Shown piece after piece: positions 7,488 to 16,688 of a stretch of 64,000 bases of DNA (the first letter of the stretch is position 1; each line of letters begins with the position of its first letter). Made by a program: the position numbers and the translations under genes. Source of the DNA: Ralstonia pickettii. GTDB lineage: Bacteria > Pseudomonadota > Gammaproteobacteria > Burkholderiales > Burkholderiaceae. Where the stretch lies: NCBI RefSeq assembly GCF_030582395.1, contig NZ_CP104381.1, positions 1,178,001 through 1,242,000 of the forward strand. Direction: 5' to 3'. The notes beneath the pieces are model-generated. The model worked only from the letters and a program-made list of their open reading frames with translations, searched no databases and was not told the DNA's origin.

Positions 7488-7584
7488 TTTGCGCCCGACG
7501 TTTACAACCTTCCTCGACGCTCGGTACACGTGCGTCCCGGTGTCGGAAACATGCCGCGCTCCACTGCGCAGCCACAAGCATTCT

Positions 7585-8721
7585 CTACGCCAAGTGCTTT
7601 GCGCTTTCGCGCCGAGCCGGGGTTGATCGAGGCAGGCGGATGGTAAAGCGAGTGCCTAGGCGTTCCGACGATTCAACGTTGATGTCCCCGCCATGAAGAC
7701 CCACTAACCTTCGGGTGATATACAAACCGAGGCCCAGCCCTTCGGAGCGCTCAGTGGCATGTCCCGAGCGATACGCGTCGAACACATGCGGCAGCAACTC
7801 CTCCGGAATGACGCCTTCGTTGTGCACCAGAATCTCGATATGCGCGGCGTGCGATCCGTCCACGACGACGCTCACCGGCTCTGAAGGGTCGCCGTGCTTG
7901 ATGGCATTGCCGACGAGATTCGACAGGACCTGAGACATCAGCCCGCTATCGAATGTCGCACGTGTATCTCCCCGCGTCTGCACCTTTATGCGTTGCTCTC
8001 GCGCGTGTCCTTGGACCTCGTCAGCGATCGCGTTGCACACCTCCAAAGCATCGGCCTGTCGCAATTCCAGCTGAATCTGGCCGCCATGAATACGGGCCAT
8101 GTGGAGCAATTGGTCGACCATGCGTGCCATGCGCTTACCGCTGCGCAGAATACGATCTGCCGCTTCGCAAACCTTCTGTTCGTTCGACGGAAAACGCTCA
8201 ATATAGACCGCTGACATGTTGATTGCAGACAGCGGTGTCCTTAAATCGTGAGCCAAGACTGCCATCAGCATTTCGTTGGCTTGCAGCAGCTCGCGCATGC
8301 GTTCGACTTGTTCGGCCAACTGCCTCTTGTGCTGGGCCAACTGGACAAACACGTCGACCTTGGCCGAGAGGATGGCCGGGTCAATCGGCTTGTAGAGAAA
8401 GTCCACCGCGCCGACCTGATACCCCTGAAAGTTTCGGTGTGCGTCGTGTCCAGCGGCCGTGAGGAACAGAACCGGGATATGACTCGTCCGGGCGCTACCT
8501 CGCATAAGCTCGGCCAGCTCGAACCCGTCCATTTCCGGCATATTGACATCAAGAATTGCCAAGCCGAAATCATGCTCAAGCAGCGCCTCCAGCGCAGATC
8601 GACCCGACTCCGCGTGCACAATTTCGACCTCTGGGCGACGCAGCAACGCCTCCAATGCGGTGCGGTTGCTCTCGATGTCGTCGACGATGAGTATTTTTAT
8701 AGGGCCTTGCATAGGGTTCAT
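7585..8721 (-). CDS. Receiver-histidine kinase hybrid
   Basis: The 378-aa protein starts with a receiver domain (IKILIVDDIE; phospho-acceptor Asp58 in LAILDVNMPEMDG; Lys in FLYKPID). A coiled coil (120-150), HisKA with LAHDLRTPLSA (His158) and HATPase_c (LSNLVGNAIKHG, GLGLGLYI) follow. A receiver in front of a kinase core usually means its kinase activity is set by phosphate from another kinase. The upstream hybrid kinase in this group is the obvious partner. It is the last gene of the minus-strand run hybrid kinase, cheR, cheB, this gene, starting 4 bases after cheB ends. Confidence 0.9.
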   Translation of the reverse strand: MNPMQGPIKILIVDDIESNRTALEALLRRPEVEIVHAESGRSALEALLEHDFGLAILDVNMPEMDGFELAELMRGSARTSHIPVLFLTAAGHDAHRNFQGYQVGAVDFLYKPIDPAILSAKVDVFVQLAQHKRQLAEQVERMRELLQANEMLMAVLAHDLRTPLSAINMSAVYIERFPSNEQKVCEAADRILRSGKRMARMVDQLLHMARIHGGQIQLELRQADALEVCNAIADEVQGHAREQRIKVQTRGDTRATFDSGLMSQVLSNLVGNAIKHGDPSEPVSVVVDGSHAAHIEILVHNEGVIPEELLPHVFDAYRSGHATERSEGLGLGLYITRRLVGLHGGDINVESSERLGTRFTIRLPRSTPARRESAKHLA

Positions 8722-8725
8722 AAGG

Positions 8726-9325
8726 TCAGCAAAAATGTGCTAAACACGCGCTCATCTGGTCCAGGGTCAGGACCGTAGCGGCCGCTCCAATGGAGATTGC
8801 GGCGTGCGGCATCGTCGGGGCCTCTGCGGTCGCCGGCTCTTGTACCCACGTGCTTCCGCCTGCAGCACGGATAGCAAGAAGACCCTGTGCGCCGTCATCG
8901 TTCGCTCCCGTCAGTACGATGCCGAGGAGACGCTTTCCGTAGGCGTAGGCCGCCGACTCGAACAGCACGTCGATGGACGGCCTTGAGAAGCGAACTGGTG
9001 GATCGATCGACATTGCGAAGTGCACCGACCGACTATCCGCGCTATCGCGCTCCACGAGCAGATGGTAGTCGGCAGGGGCGATATACACGCGTCCACTTTC
9101 CACTGGCATCTTGTCTTCCGCCTCGGCGACGGGAAGGTCGCACCGTTGGGCAAACAAACCTGGCAGCAAGCTGGGGAACGTCGGAGCAAGGTGCTGCACT
9201 GCGATCAAAGCCGGTATGAAGCCTGCAGGCAGTCCCGCCAACAGATATCCAAGCGCTTCAACGCCTCCCGCTGAAGCCCCCACCACGACAGCGCTGACAG
9301 GGCAACGCGACTCCGCTCTCATCAT
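8726..9325 (-). CDS. CheB-type methylesterase domain protein
   Basis: The 199-aa protein is a stand-alone CheB catalytic domain without the usual N-terminal receiver. VVVGASAGGVEAL holds the catalytic Ser, AVQHLAPTFPSLLPGLF the His, and GIVLTGANDDGAQGL the Asp. It would remove methyl groups from glutamates of a signalling protein. Its start overlaps the cheR stop (ATGA at 9325-9322), so the two are coupled. The pair sits in a kinase cluster with no chemoreceptor or CheW, which points to a signalling use other than swimming chemotaxis. Much longer in-frame starts exist but would run into cheR. Confidence 0.9.
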   Translation of the reverse strand: MMRAESRCPVSAVVVGASAGGVEALGYLLAGLPAGFIPALIAVQHLAPTFPSLLPGLFAQRCDLPVAEAEDKMPVESGRVYIAPADYHLLVERDSADSRSVHFAMSIDPPVRFSRPSIDVLFESAAYAYGKRLLGIVLTGANDDGAQGLLAIRAAGGSTWVQEPATAEAPTMPHAAISIGAAATVLTLDQMSACLAHFC

Positions 9326-10167
9326 CGTCTTCTGTACAAGCGATCCTTGGAGTTGATGGTCTCGAAGGCGTCGGCGTGGAGGTTGAACTGGAGACTCTCT
9401 TTGCTTCCGAGCCCCAAGAATCCGTGCCAGACAAGCGAGTCTTTGAACAGACCGATTGCCCGGTCCTGAAGCGGGCGATCGAAATAAATCAGCACGTTCC
9501 TGCATGAGACCATATGAACTTCCGAGAAGACACCGTCGGTTGCCAGGCTATGGTCAGCAAACATGGATTGCCCGATCAGGGTGGCATCGAATTTCGCCGC
9601 TCCATATGCCACGTGAAAATAATGCGAGAGCGAGTGTTTTCCTCCGGCAGCCAGATATTGAGCACTGTATCCGTTCAAGCGCTCGACATCGTAGATGCCC
9701 GCGCGAGCGGTGGCTAATGCCTCGGCGTTAATGTCGGTTGCGTAGAAGAGCGTGCGGTCGCTCAAGCCCTCTTCGGCAAAGAGGATGGCAAGGGACCACA
9801 GCTCTTCGCCGGTGCTGCATCCCGGAACCCACACCTTCAACGACGGATAGGTCCGCAATACCGGAACGACCTCCTCACGCAACGCGCGATAGTAGCTCGG
9901 GTCCCGGAACATCTCGCTGACCTGCACGGTCAAGTATTTGAACAATGCATTGAACTGGGATGGATCGCGAAGCACTTTGCTTTGGAGCAGCGAGAGGTTT
10001 TCAACGCCCAAGTCTTGGAGCGCTTGCTTGAGCCGACGCCTCAGGGATGCTCGCGAATAGTGCCGGAAGTCGTGCTGATATTTGTGATAGATGGCCTCAA
10101 GCAAGAGCTCCAGCTCAAGCGCGAAATTGTCGTCGACGACATCGGCGGGTAGATCAATTGCGTGCAT
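9322..10167 (-). CDS. CheR-type protein-glutamate methyltransferase
   Basis: The 281-aa protein uses S-adenosylmethionine to methylate glutamate side chains. An N-terminal helical domain includes YHKYQHDFRHYSRASLRRRL. The catalytic part has the SAM-binding motif GCSTGEELWSLAI, FYATDINAEALATAR and CRNVLIYFDRPLQ. The length is normal for CheR. It is coupled to the CheB domain gene downstream by a 4-base overlap and follows the large hybrid kinase by 9 bases. This three-gene order resembles the separated CheB/CheR-PAS kinase systems of other proteobacteria. Confidence 0.92.
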   Translation of the reverse strand: MHAIDLPADVVDDNFALELELLLEAIYHKYQHDFRHYSRASLRRRLKQALQDLGVENLSLLQSKVLRDPSQFNALFKYLTVQVSEMFRDPSYYRALREEVVPVLRTYPSLKVWVPGCSTGEELWSLAILFAEEGLSDRTLFYATDINAEALATARAGIYDVERLNGYSAQYLAAGGKHSLSHYFHVAYGAAKFDATLIGQSMFADHSLATDGVFSEVHMVSCRNVLIYFDRPLQDRAIGLFKDSLVWHGFLGLGSKESLQFNLHADAFETINSKDRLYRRR

Positions 10168-10176
10168 GATGGACTG

Positions 10177-13100
10177 TCACCGGCGGGAGAGCCAGACCCG
10201 GCACAGGGATAGCAGACGATCAACGTCGATCGGTTTGGCCACATAGTCGTTTGCACCTGCTTGCAGACAGGCTTCCCGATCCGAACTCATCGCCTTCGCC
10301 GTGAGCGCAATGATCGGTATCTGTGCGCCATTACTTAAGGCGCGCAGCTGTTGCATCGCTTCCAGGCCGTCCATCTCGGGCATCATGATGTCCATCAGAA
10401 CCAAATCGATGTTACCTAGTTGCTGAAAGCGCTGGACGGCTTCGCGACCATTTCTGGCGATCTCTACGGTAGCGCCGAGCGGCTCAAGAATTTTTGTCAA
10501 CGCAAATATGTTCCGCGCGTCGTCTTCGGCGAGCAGGATGGTTCGCCCGTCCATCACGTTGTCGCGCTGCCATACGGAGCGAAGCATGCGTTGATGGGTC
10601 GCCGGCAATGCTGCATCGACGCTATGCAGAAACAACGTCACTTCATCGAGGAGGCGCTCCGGCGAGCGCGCGCCCTTGACGATGATGGATTTGGAATAAC
10701 GACGAAGTCGTTGCTCGTCCACAGGACTCAATTGGCGGCCCGTATAAACAATGACCGGGGGCATCGGATAGTGGTCTGCCGAAGCCATTTGCTCCAAGAG
10801 CTCGTGCCCGGTCCCGTCGGACAGCAGCAGGTCCATCACCACACAGTCGTAATGGGTCGCTTCCAATGCCCCCAGGGCTGATTGCACGCCATTGACGGTG
10901 GTGATCTCCGCGCCCAATGGCGCCAGCAAATCACGAATACTTTGCCGCAAGCGCTCGTCGTCCTCGACGACCAGTACGCGCTGTGGTGCGGCGCTCACGC
11001 GAGTCTCCAGCATGGTGATGGCCTGAGCGAGAGCATCCCGCGCGCTCGGCTTAAGCGTGTATCCCACGGCACCCAGATGCAGCGCTGCCTCCGAATGATC
11101 GGCGACCGAAACCATGTGGGCGGGTATGTGTCGGGTTACTGCATCGTGTTTGAGCCAGTCCAGCAATGTCAGGCCGGAATGGTCCGGAAGCGCGACGTCG
11201 AGCAAAATCCCGCAGGGCTGATGTTCACGGGCCAACGCAAGGCCTTGTTGCGCTGAGGTGGCATGGATGCAATCGAAATCGAGTTCGTGTGCAAGGTCGT
11301 ACAGGATGCGGGCAAAGCTGAGATCGTCCTCCACGACCAGAATCAACCTCTTACCCCGCGTGCGCCCGTTCCTGTCATCTTCAAGGGGTTCAATCGTGCG
11401 CGCATGCTCAGTTGCTACCGCACGCGAGGGCGCCTGCGCAGCTGTCCGGGGCGCCACCGGCACATTCGTGTCGTCCGCCACCTGTGACAGAGCCGCCAAC
11501 TCGCTGTTTACACGCTCATATCGGACGGGGATCTGCAGCGTGAACGTTGTCCCTCTACCCGTTTCGCTTTGTACGCTGAGCTGCCCCTGAAGCAGGTGGG
11601 CCAGTTCCCGCGAAATGGACAGGCCAAGGCCCGTGCCGCCAAACCGGCGGTTCGTGGTCGCATCGGCTTGTTGAAATGCTTCGAAGATCAGGTCCTGCTT
11701 TTCCGGCGCGATGCCAATGCCGGTATCGCACACCTCAAAGGCGATCTTGCCTGGGCCAACCGGCGCCACGCGCAGGACAACGCTGCCTTGCTCTGTGAAC
11801 TTGAATGCGTTCGACAGCAAGTTGCGTAAGACCTGTTGCAAGCGCGAGCCATCCGTTTCAATGACGGAGGGCACGTCCGGGGCTGTTTCGATGCTGAAAG
11901 CCAATTTGCGGTGCTCGGCGACCGGCGCAAAAATCCGATGGACTTCTTCGGTCAATGCGCTTAACTCGACGGGCTCAGGCACCAGCGTCACCTGACCTGC
12001 TTCAATCTTCGCCAGGTCGAGAATATCGTTGATCAGATTCAGCAAATCCGTGTTCGCAGCGTGGATGGTCGACGCATAACGGATCTCGTCCTCCGACAGA
12101 TTGCCTTCTCGATTGTCCTGCAGCAGTTTGGCCAGAATGAGTGCGCTGTTAAGCGGCGTGCGCAACTCGTGCGACATGTTTGCAAGGAACTGGGACTTGT
12201 ACTGGCTTGCGCGCTCCAGCGTGCGGGCGTTCTCTTCGAGGCGGCGGTGGGCCTCGACCAAATCCTGGCGCTGCGACTCCAACCTTTCGGTATGGTGCTC
12301 AAGTCGAGCATTTGCTTGTTCAAGTTCTGTCTGCTGAATCTCCAGTCGAGACTGGGATTCCATCAGGGCCTGGGTGCGCTCTTCGAGTTCTTCGTTCGAG
12401 ACGCGCAGCTCCTCCTGCTGAACCTGCAATTCTTCGTTCAAGCGCTGCGCCTGTTCCAACGCCTGCTGCAACCGTTCGCGATATTGCCCGCCCTTGATAA
12501 ACCCGCCCACGCTGGTGGCGATCTCCTCCAGGAAGGTCTGAACGCGTTGATCGACCGGCGTCATGAATCCCAACTCCAGCACGCCATTGCGTTTGCCTTC
12601 GGTTTGTGTCGGAATCGCGAGAATCTCGGCCGGCTGGCCGCGACCCAGCGCCGATGTCACCCTCAGGTAGTGATCGGGCAGGGGCGCCAATTTGAGTGTC
12701 TGTCCTTCGAGGATGGCTCGACCAGGAATCCCCTCGCCCCGGGTGAACCCGTTGCTTTTCCATGGTGCGTCATGCGCCAACCCGTAGGTGCCTGCCACCG
12801 TTAGCTTGTCCCCGTCGTCCAGGACATACAGCGCACCAACGACCACGTCGACGTGGCGGGAGAGAAACGCCAATACGGTGTTAGAGAGCTCCGCATGGGT
12901 GTAGCGCCCGACAACTTCAGAGGCCAATTCGATTTGTCGATCACGCTTCCATGCTTGCTCCGTGAGCGCGCGCGCCTGCTCAGCCTGCTGGGCGAGGGCG
13001 GCTTCGTACGAACCCGAGAGCGAGGAAAGCTCGCGTCGGCCAAACCACGCCAACGCGCCGGTCAGTACCAACATGCAGATCGGAAACGCGGTGATCGTGA

Positions 13101-13656
13101 CCGTGGTCAAGGCATGGGCAGCATCCGAGCGCTCCTTGCGAAGACGATATTCGGTGTCCAGGAACGTCAGGAGTTCGCGCTGCGTAGTCTCGGAAATCTG
13201 CCGCCCCCTCTCGAGTTTAGGCAGGTCGCGCGCGTCTGAGTGTGAAGCGCGCAAAGCGATCAGCGACTCCGCCACACCGGTCCAACTTTCCTGAAGCGCG
13301 ATGATCTTGTTGATTCGCTCCACCTGGGCGGGATTGTCGGCCACCAGCTTTTTCAGAGCTGCGGCTTGTGTAGCCAGCGTCGAGCTGCTCAGAGTGTACG
13401 GCTCAAGAAAGCGGTCTTCGCCGCTCAGCAAATATCGCTGCAGCCCACCCTCACGTTGAGAGGTCAACTTGGCCAGCTCGTTACCGCCAGCAATGACGCG
13501 CTCGGTGTGTTCCACCCAATTCATGGCGTCGAGCAGGTACAGCAGCAATGCAATGAACACCCCAACGCTGAGAAGGCCAACCCCTAGGGGGAGAACAACG
13601 TTGCGCCGCAGTATCGAACTGAAACGTTTGCTGTCAATGGGCTGGTGGACTGTCAT
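10177..13656 (-). CDS. CHASE3-GAF hybrid histidine kinase with three receivers
   Basis: The protein is 1159 aa from ATG 13656. It has a membrane helix (about 19-42), a periplasmic CHASE3 sensor (about 45-180), a second helix (about 188-207), a GAF domain (about 250-390) and a long coiled coil (395-485). HisKA follows with NMSHELRTPLNS (His496), then HATPase_c (NLLSNAFKF, DTGIGIAPEK, GTGLGLSI). Three receivers carry aspartates at about 820 (LLDVALPD), 942 (VMDLLLSDGTG) and 1089 (LMDIMMPEMDG). Such multi-receiver kinases integrate cues and pass phosphate to partners, here probably the receiver-kinase downstream. The chosen start lacks a clear ribosome site, and a start at 13773 is possible. It heads the cheR-cheB group. 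Confidence 0.92.
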   Translation of the reverse strand: MTVHQPIDSKRFSSILRRNVVLPLGVGLLSVGVFIALLLYLLDAMNWVEHTERVIAGGNELAKLTSQREGGLQRYLLSGEDRFLEPYTLSSSTLATQAAALKKLVADNPAQVERINKIIALQESWTGVAESLIALRASHSDARDLPKLERGRQISETTQRELLTFLDTEYRLRKERSDAAHALTTVTITAFPICMLVLTGALAWFGRRELSSLSGSYEAALAQQAEQARALTEQAWKRDRQIELASEVVGRYTHAELSNTVLAFLSRHVDVVVGALYVLDDGDKLTVAGTYGLAHDAPWKSNGFTRGEGIPGRAILEGQTLKLAPLPDHYLRVTSALGRGQPAEILAIPTQTEGKRNGVLELGFMTPVDQRVQTFLEEIATSVGGFIKGGQYRERLQQALEQAQRLNEELQVQQEELRVSNEELEERTQALMESQSRLEIQQTELEQANARLEHHTERLESQRQDLVEAHRRLEENARTLERASQYKSQFLANMSHELRTPLNSALILAKLLQDNREGNLSEDEIRYASTIHAANTDLLNLINDILDLAKIEAGQVTLVPEPVELSALTEEVHRIFAPVAEHRKLAFSIETAPDVPSVIETDGSRLQQVLRNLLSNAFKFTEQGSVVLRVAPVGPGKIAFEVCDTGIGIAPEKQDLIFEAFQQADATTNRRFGGTGLGLSISRELAHLLQGQLSVQSETGRGTTFTLQIPVRYERVNSELAALSQVADDTNVPVAPRTAAQAPSRAVATEHARTIEPLEDDRNGRTRGKRLILVVEDDLSFARILYDLAHELDFDCIHATSAQQGLALAREHQPCGILLDVALPDHSGLTLLDWLKHDAVTRHIPAHMVSVADHSEAALHLGAVGYTLKPSARDALAQAITMLETRVSAAPQRVLVVEDDERLRQSIRDLLAPLGAEITTVNGVQSALGALEATHYDCVVMDLLLSDGTGHELLEQMASADHYPMPPVIVYTGRQLSPVDEQRLRRYSKSIIVKGARSPERLLDEVTLFLHSVDAALPATHQRMLRSVWQRDNVMDGRTILLAEDDARNIFALTKILEPLGATVEIARNGREAVQRFQQLGNIDLVLMDIMMPEMDGLEAMQQLRALSNGAQIPIIALTAKAMSSDREACLQAGANDYVAKPIDVDRLLSLCRVWLSRR

Positions 13657-13872
13657 GAAGAAAGAAAAAAAAGGGGCAAGGAGGGCTTGAAGAACACCAC
13701 TGGGGGCGCCCTTAAGCAAATTTGGGGCCAATGTCCGACGGCTTGTACTTATTAGGCGGAGGGCGCCTGTCAAACTGGTTATGTAGGCAAAATTTTCAAC
13801 GAAAGGTCCGGAATGTACGTTGGTGTGTCGCCACCGCTGGGACGACTGGGGGGGGGAAATTTGACCGTCGAT

Positions 13873-14199
13873 TTAGCGGCCAGACAAGACGGTGAAGCAC
13901 TGCGGGCGCAGCTCAGGACGGCAGGAAGGCTCTGCAATCCGCAGGTGATAGCCGTGCTCGCGCATGCAGCGAATCTCGTTGTAGGCTGTGAGTGCCTCAC
14001 GCGCTCGAGGTTTTTCTCCTACGCGGGGGTCCAGCTGACGCGCTGCATCTGCCGCGTCCGCAGCGCGAGCATGACACGCCAGAAAAATGTTGTTACGGGT
14101 CGCGATCTGTTGCTCGTACCACAACCCTGCGCCAAGAAGGGCCAGGAGCAGGATGAGCAGGGCGATGATGATCGCTTTGCGGTGTTCTTCGAATTTCAT
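13873..14199 (-). CDS. Small single-pass membrane protein, unknown
   Basis: The 108-aa protein has a short basic N-terminus, one strong membrane helix (AIIIALLILLLALLGAGLW) and a soluble domain of about 80 residues with four cysteines (ACHARA, RCMREHG, SCRPELRPQC). The cysteines suggest an oxidised periplasmic domain. ATG 14199 is preferred to GTG 14202 because GGAGG lies at suitable distance. It lies upstream of, and in the same direction as, the hybrid kinase operon, so it could be co-transcribed; the 216-base gap leaves this open. The family is not recognised. Confidence 0.6.
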   Translation of the reverse strand: MKFEEHRKAIIIALLILLLALLGAGLWYEQQIATRNNIFLACHARAADAADAARQLDPRVGEKPRAREALTAYNEIRCMREHGYHLRIAEPSCRPELRPQCFTVLSGR

Positions 14200-14324
14200 C
14201 ACGCCTCCTGGGCGAATGTTTTCCTAAGGAAACCGTAAGGTTCTTTGCCCGCGCTTTCCTTAATCCTCTCAATGCAGCGCCAGTCGTGCCGTTTATTGAG
14301 CCAGCCGTTTGTTCGGAAAACCCA

Positions 14325-15039
14325 ATGACCGCCGACGCACCCCTGATGCCCGCACCGATACCTCCCACGGTGCAGTGGCTGATCGACGCCGCGGTCGATG
14401 TCACGATGAACCAGGCCGCTTCCCGGGCGGGGGCTTCCGTTAGGGCCGGTCCGCCGATGCGGCGACTACGCAATCCTTGGCGCCCGGCTCTTGTCGCTGG
14501 TGACCCAGCAGCCGTACGTCGCCGTGTCGGGCAGCGCTGTCATCGAGTGCGATGGTGGCCAGCGTATAGCGCTGCAACCTTCGCGAGCCAACAGACGTCG
14601 TGCGCGCTCCCTCAGTCAGCTAGATTCCTATCACTGCTGGATACGGGCCGCCTATGAAGCCAACGGCGTCGCCACGCAGGAAGTGATTGACTTCACCGTT
14701 CGTCACGATGCCTTGGTGGCAAAAGAATATGGCTATCGTATCAGTCGCATGCTGCCGCGGTTTATTTGGACCACCATACCGAGCATCGGCGGTGCCGATG
14801 TGCATGGTCAAAGCGCGCAGGGGCAGTTCCCTCCGTATCAGGAGATGGCCGATCTCACGGCGTTGCTTCGCCTGTACGAGCGTGACTTTGGCGGGCTCTT
14901 CACCAAATTAACTGGCCCCGCCCTCCAGTGGCTTGCAGGGGAGATCGAGCAGGGGAGAGCGACTCGGCTGGCCGAACGACCACGGGGGTGCGTTCGTCCC
15001 CGGCCTCCCCCCTTCGTACGCCCGCGCGCGAGAAGCTGA
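14325..15039 (+). pseudogene. Hypothetical protein, possibly split by a frameshift near 14460
   Basis: Two frames look like parts of one gene. From ATG 14325 a frame reads APIPPTVQWLIDAAVDVTMN. From about 14461 the neighbouring frame reads GDYAILGARLLSLVTQQP and continues to TGA at 15039, including TVRHDALVAKEYGYRISRML and ADLTALLRLYERDFGGLF. A single-base shift near 14460 would join them into about 235 residues. The last 30 residues are Arg/Pro-rich and may lie beyond the original stop. No family is recognised. The downstream frame could also be an intact gene starting at TTG 14491. Confidence 0.35.
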
Positions 15040-15113
15040 CGCAAATGGGGGCGCGATTGCTCCTGGGAATAGCATTTGCTGCGGCGACTTAACGCCAACT
15101 TTTTAGCAAGTGC

Positions 15114-16097
15114 ATGCTCCCCGATCCTGCGGTGAAAACCACCTTGGCCGAGTGGGTCCGAACGTGGGGCGCCCACTTGCCGCTGCCCGGCCACGGGCAG
15201 ACGGTGCGACGCTGGTCGATATTCGCGCAGCTCGCGGCGACGGACCTCTCGATAGCGAAACTGTTCGAGTCTCACGCGGACGCTGTGGCTATTCTGGCTG
15301 AGAGCAGTTGCAAGCTCCGAGCGTTCGGTGCTGACGACGATGAACTGTTGGGCGTGTGGGCGGCAGAGAGCGCGGCACATCAGCTGATTGCCACCCCGCA
15401 GGGGCTCGGAAGCCGGGACTTGCGTCTCAACGGATCGAAGGAATGGTGCTCAGGCGCCGCGCTAGTTTCCTCGGCACTTGTGACCGCCCGCACCCCGGAC
15501 GGTCAGCGGATCCTTGCATGGGTCCCGCTGCACGACAACGGCGTTCAACTCGGCGAGCCAGCCTGGCGTTTTGCAGGGATGCACCGTACAGCCACCGCGA
15601 CGCTCACCTTTTGCAACGCTGCGGGATTTCAGATTGGGGACGCCAACTTCTATTTGGAGCGCCCTGGCTTTTGGCACGGCGCAGCGGGTATCGCCGCGTG
15701 CTGGCTCGGCGGATGTTTTGGGCTGCGGGCCGGTCTCGCCGCGGCGGCAACCGCGCGGCCGTCGACGAATCTCGATACGCATCTAGGCGTCGTGGATTCG
15801 GCGCTTGCCGCTGCTCGTGCTTTGACGCGCGAGACGGCGGTCTGGATCGACGAGCATCCGCGCTCGCACGCTGAACTCGCAGCCCTGCGCCTGCGATGCG
15901 CGGTCGAACATACCGTCGAGCGTGTCCAAGCGTGTGTCTCGCGCGCGCTCGGCCCGCGAGCGCTCACCGTCCAATCGCCCTTGGCAGAGTTGTTTGCGGA
16001 TTTGCCAGTCTTTGTCCGCCAAAGCCACGCGGAGCGCGATTGGGCGAGGGCCGGTACGCTTGCCCGTATTCATCCAGATGCGGGGGTGAGCCTATGA
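15114..16097 (+). CDS. Acyl-CoA dehydrogenase family flavoprotein
   Basis: This 327-aa protein of the acyl-CoA dehydrogenase superfamily is shorter than the usual 380 residues. The middle domain shows LIATPQGLGSRDLRLNGSKEWCSGA and LVTARTPDGQRILAWVPL. FAGMHRTATATLTF and AAGIAACWLGGCFGLRAG precede a helical C-terminal region. The glutamate base normally near the C-terminus is not obvious, so the reaction is uncertain. It is the first gene of a tightly packed set: its TGA overlaps the methyltransferase ATG (ATGA). With that enzyme, a glycosyltransferase and a PIG-L deacetylase it probably modifies an acyl or amino-sugar compound. Confidence 0.8.
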   Translation: MLPDPAVKTTLAEWVRTWGAHLPLPGHGQTVRRWSIFAQLAATDLSIAKLFESHADAVAILAESSCKLRAFGADDDELLGVWAAESAAHQLIATPQGLGSRDLRLNGSKEWCSGAALVSSALVTARTPDGQRILAWVPLHDNGVQLGEPAWRFAGMHRTATATLTFCNAAGFQIGDANFYLERPGFWHGAAGIAACWLGGCFGLRAGLAAAATARPSTNLDTHLGVVDSALAAARALTRETAVWIDEHPRSHAELAALRLRCAVEHTVERVQACVSRALGPRALTVQSPLAELFADLPVFVRQSHAERDWARAGTLARIHPDAGVSL

Positions 16098-16681
16098 CGG
16101 ATCAGACGTATTTCGAAGCGCTGTATCTGCACAGCGATGACCCGTGGCAGCTGCGAGCGCGGTGGTATGAGCAACGCAAGCGTGCGATCGTGGTGGCATC
16201 TTTGCCTCACCCCCGCTTCCAGCGCGTATTTGAGCCGGGCTGCAGCATTGGCGAATTGAGCGCGGAACTCGCTTTACGCTGCGATGAGCTGATCGCCTGC
16301 GACAGCCAGCCGACCGCCGTGGCAACAGCGCGAGCACGCCTGCGGGACTTTCCTCATGCACGGGTCGAACATTGGACGATACCAAACGACTGGCCGCGCG
16401 CCACGTTCGATCTGATCGTGGTGAGCGAACTAGGTTATTACTTTGACGACACCGATTGGACGCACACCGCCCGCTGCTTTGCCGCGTCGCTGCGACGAGG
16501 GGGGGCGCTCGTCGCGGTGCACTGGCGCCCCGACTTTACCGAGCGCCGATTGGACTCCCACACGACACATCGGCGGCTTGCCGACGCGCTGCAAGCCACT
16601 GCACCGTGTACGCACGCGGTTTGCCACCACGAGCCAGAGTTCCTGTTGGATGTGTGGACCACCCTCGATGGCGTTGTGTGA
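16094..16681 (+). CDS. SAM-dependent methyltransferase, NodS-like
   Basis: This 195-aa class I methyltransferase opens with YFEALYLHSDDPWQLRARWYEQRKRA. A sequence of this kind is seen in NodS-like N-methyltransferases. The SAM site is RVFEPGCSIGELSAELA, followed by LIACDSQPTAVATARARL and FDLIVVSELGYYF. The gene overlaps the acyl-CoA dehydrogenase by four bases and precedes the glycosyltransferase by seven, so the three are one operon. The NodS comparison suggests N-methylation of an amino sugar, consistent with the deacetylase next door, but this is inference. Confidence 0.85.
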   Translation: MTDQTYFEALYLHSDDPWQLRARWYEQRKRAIVVASLPHPRFQRVFEPGCSIGELSAELALRCDELIACDSQPTAVATARARLRDFPHARVEHWTIPNDWPRATFDLIVVSELGYYFDDTDWTHTARCFAASLRRGGALVAVHWRPDFTERRLDSHTTHRRLADALQATAPCTHAVCHHEPEFLLDVWTTLDGVV

Positions 16682-16688
16682 GGCACGC

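Noticed and set aside
12061..12804. 247-aa plus-strand frame inside the hybrid kinase
   Set aside because: Shadow of the coiled-coil/GAF coding region.
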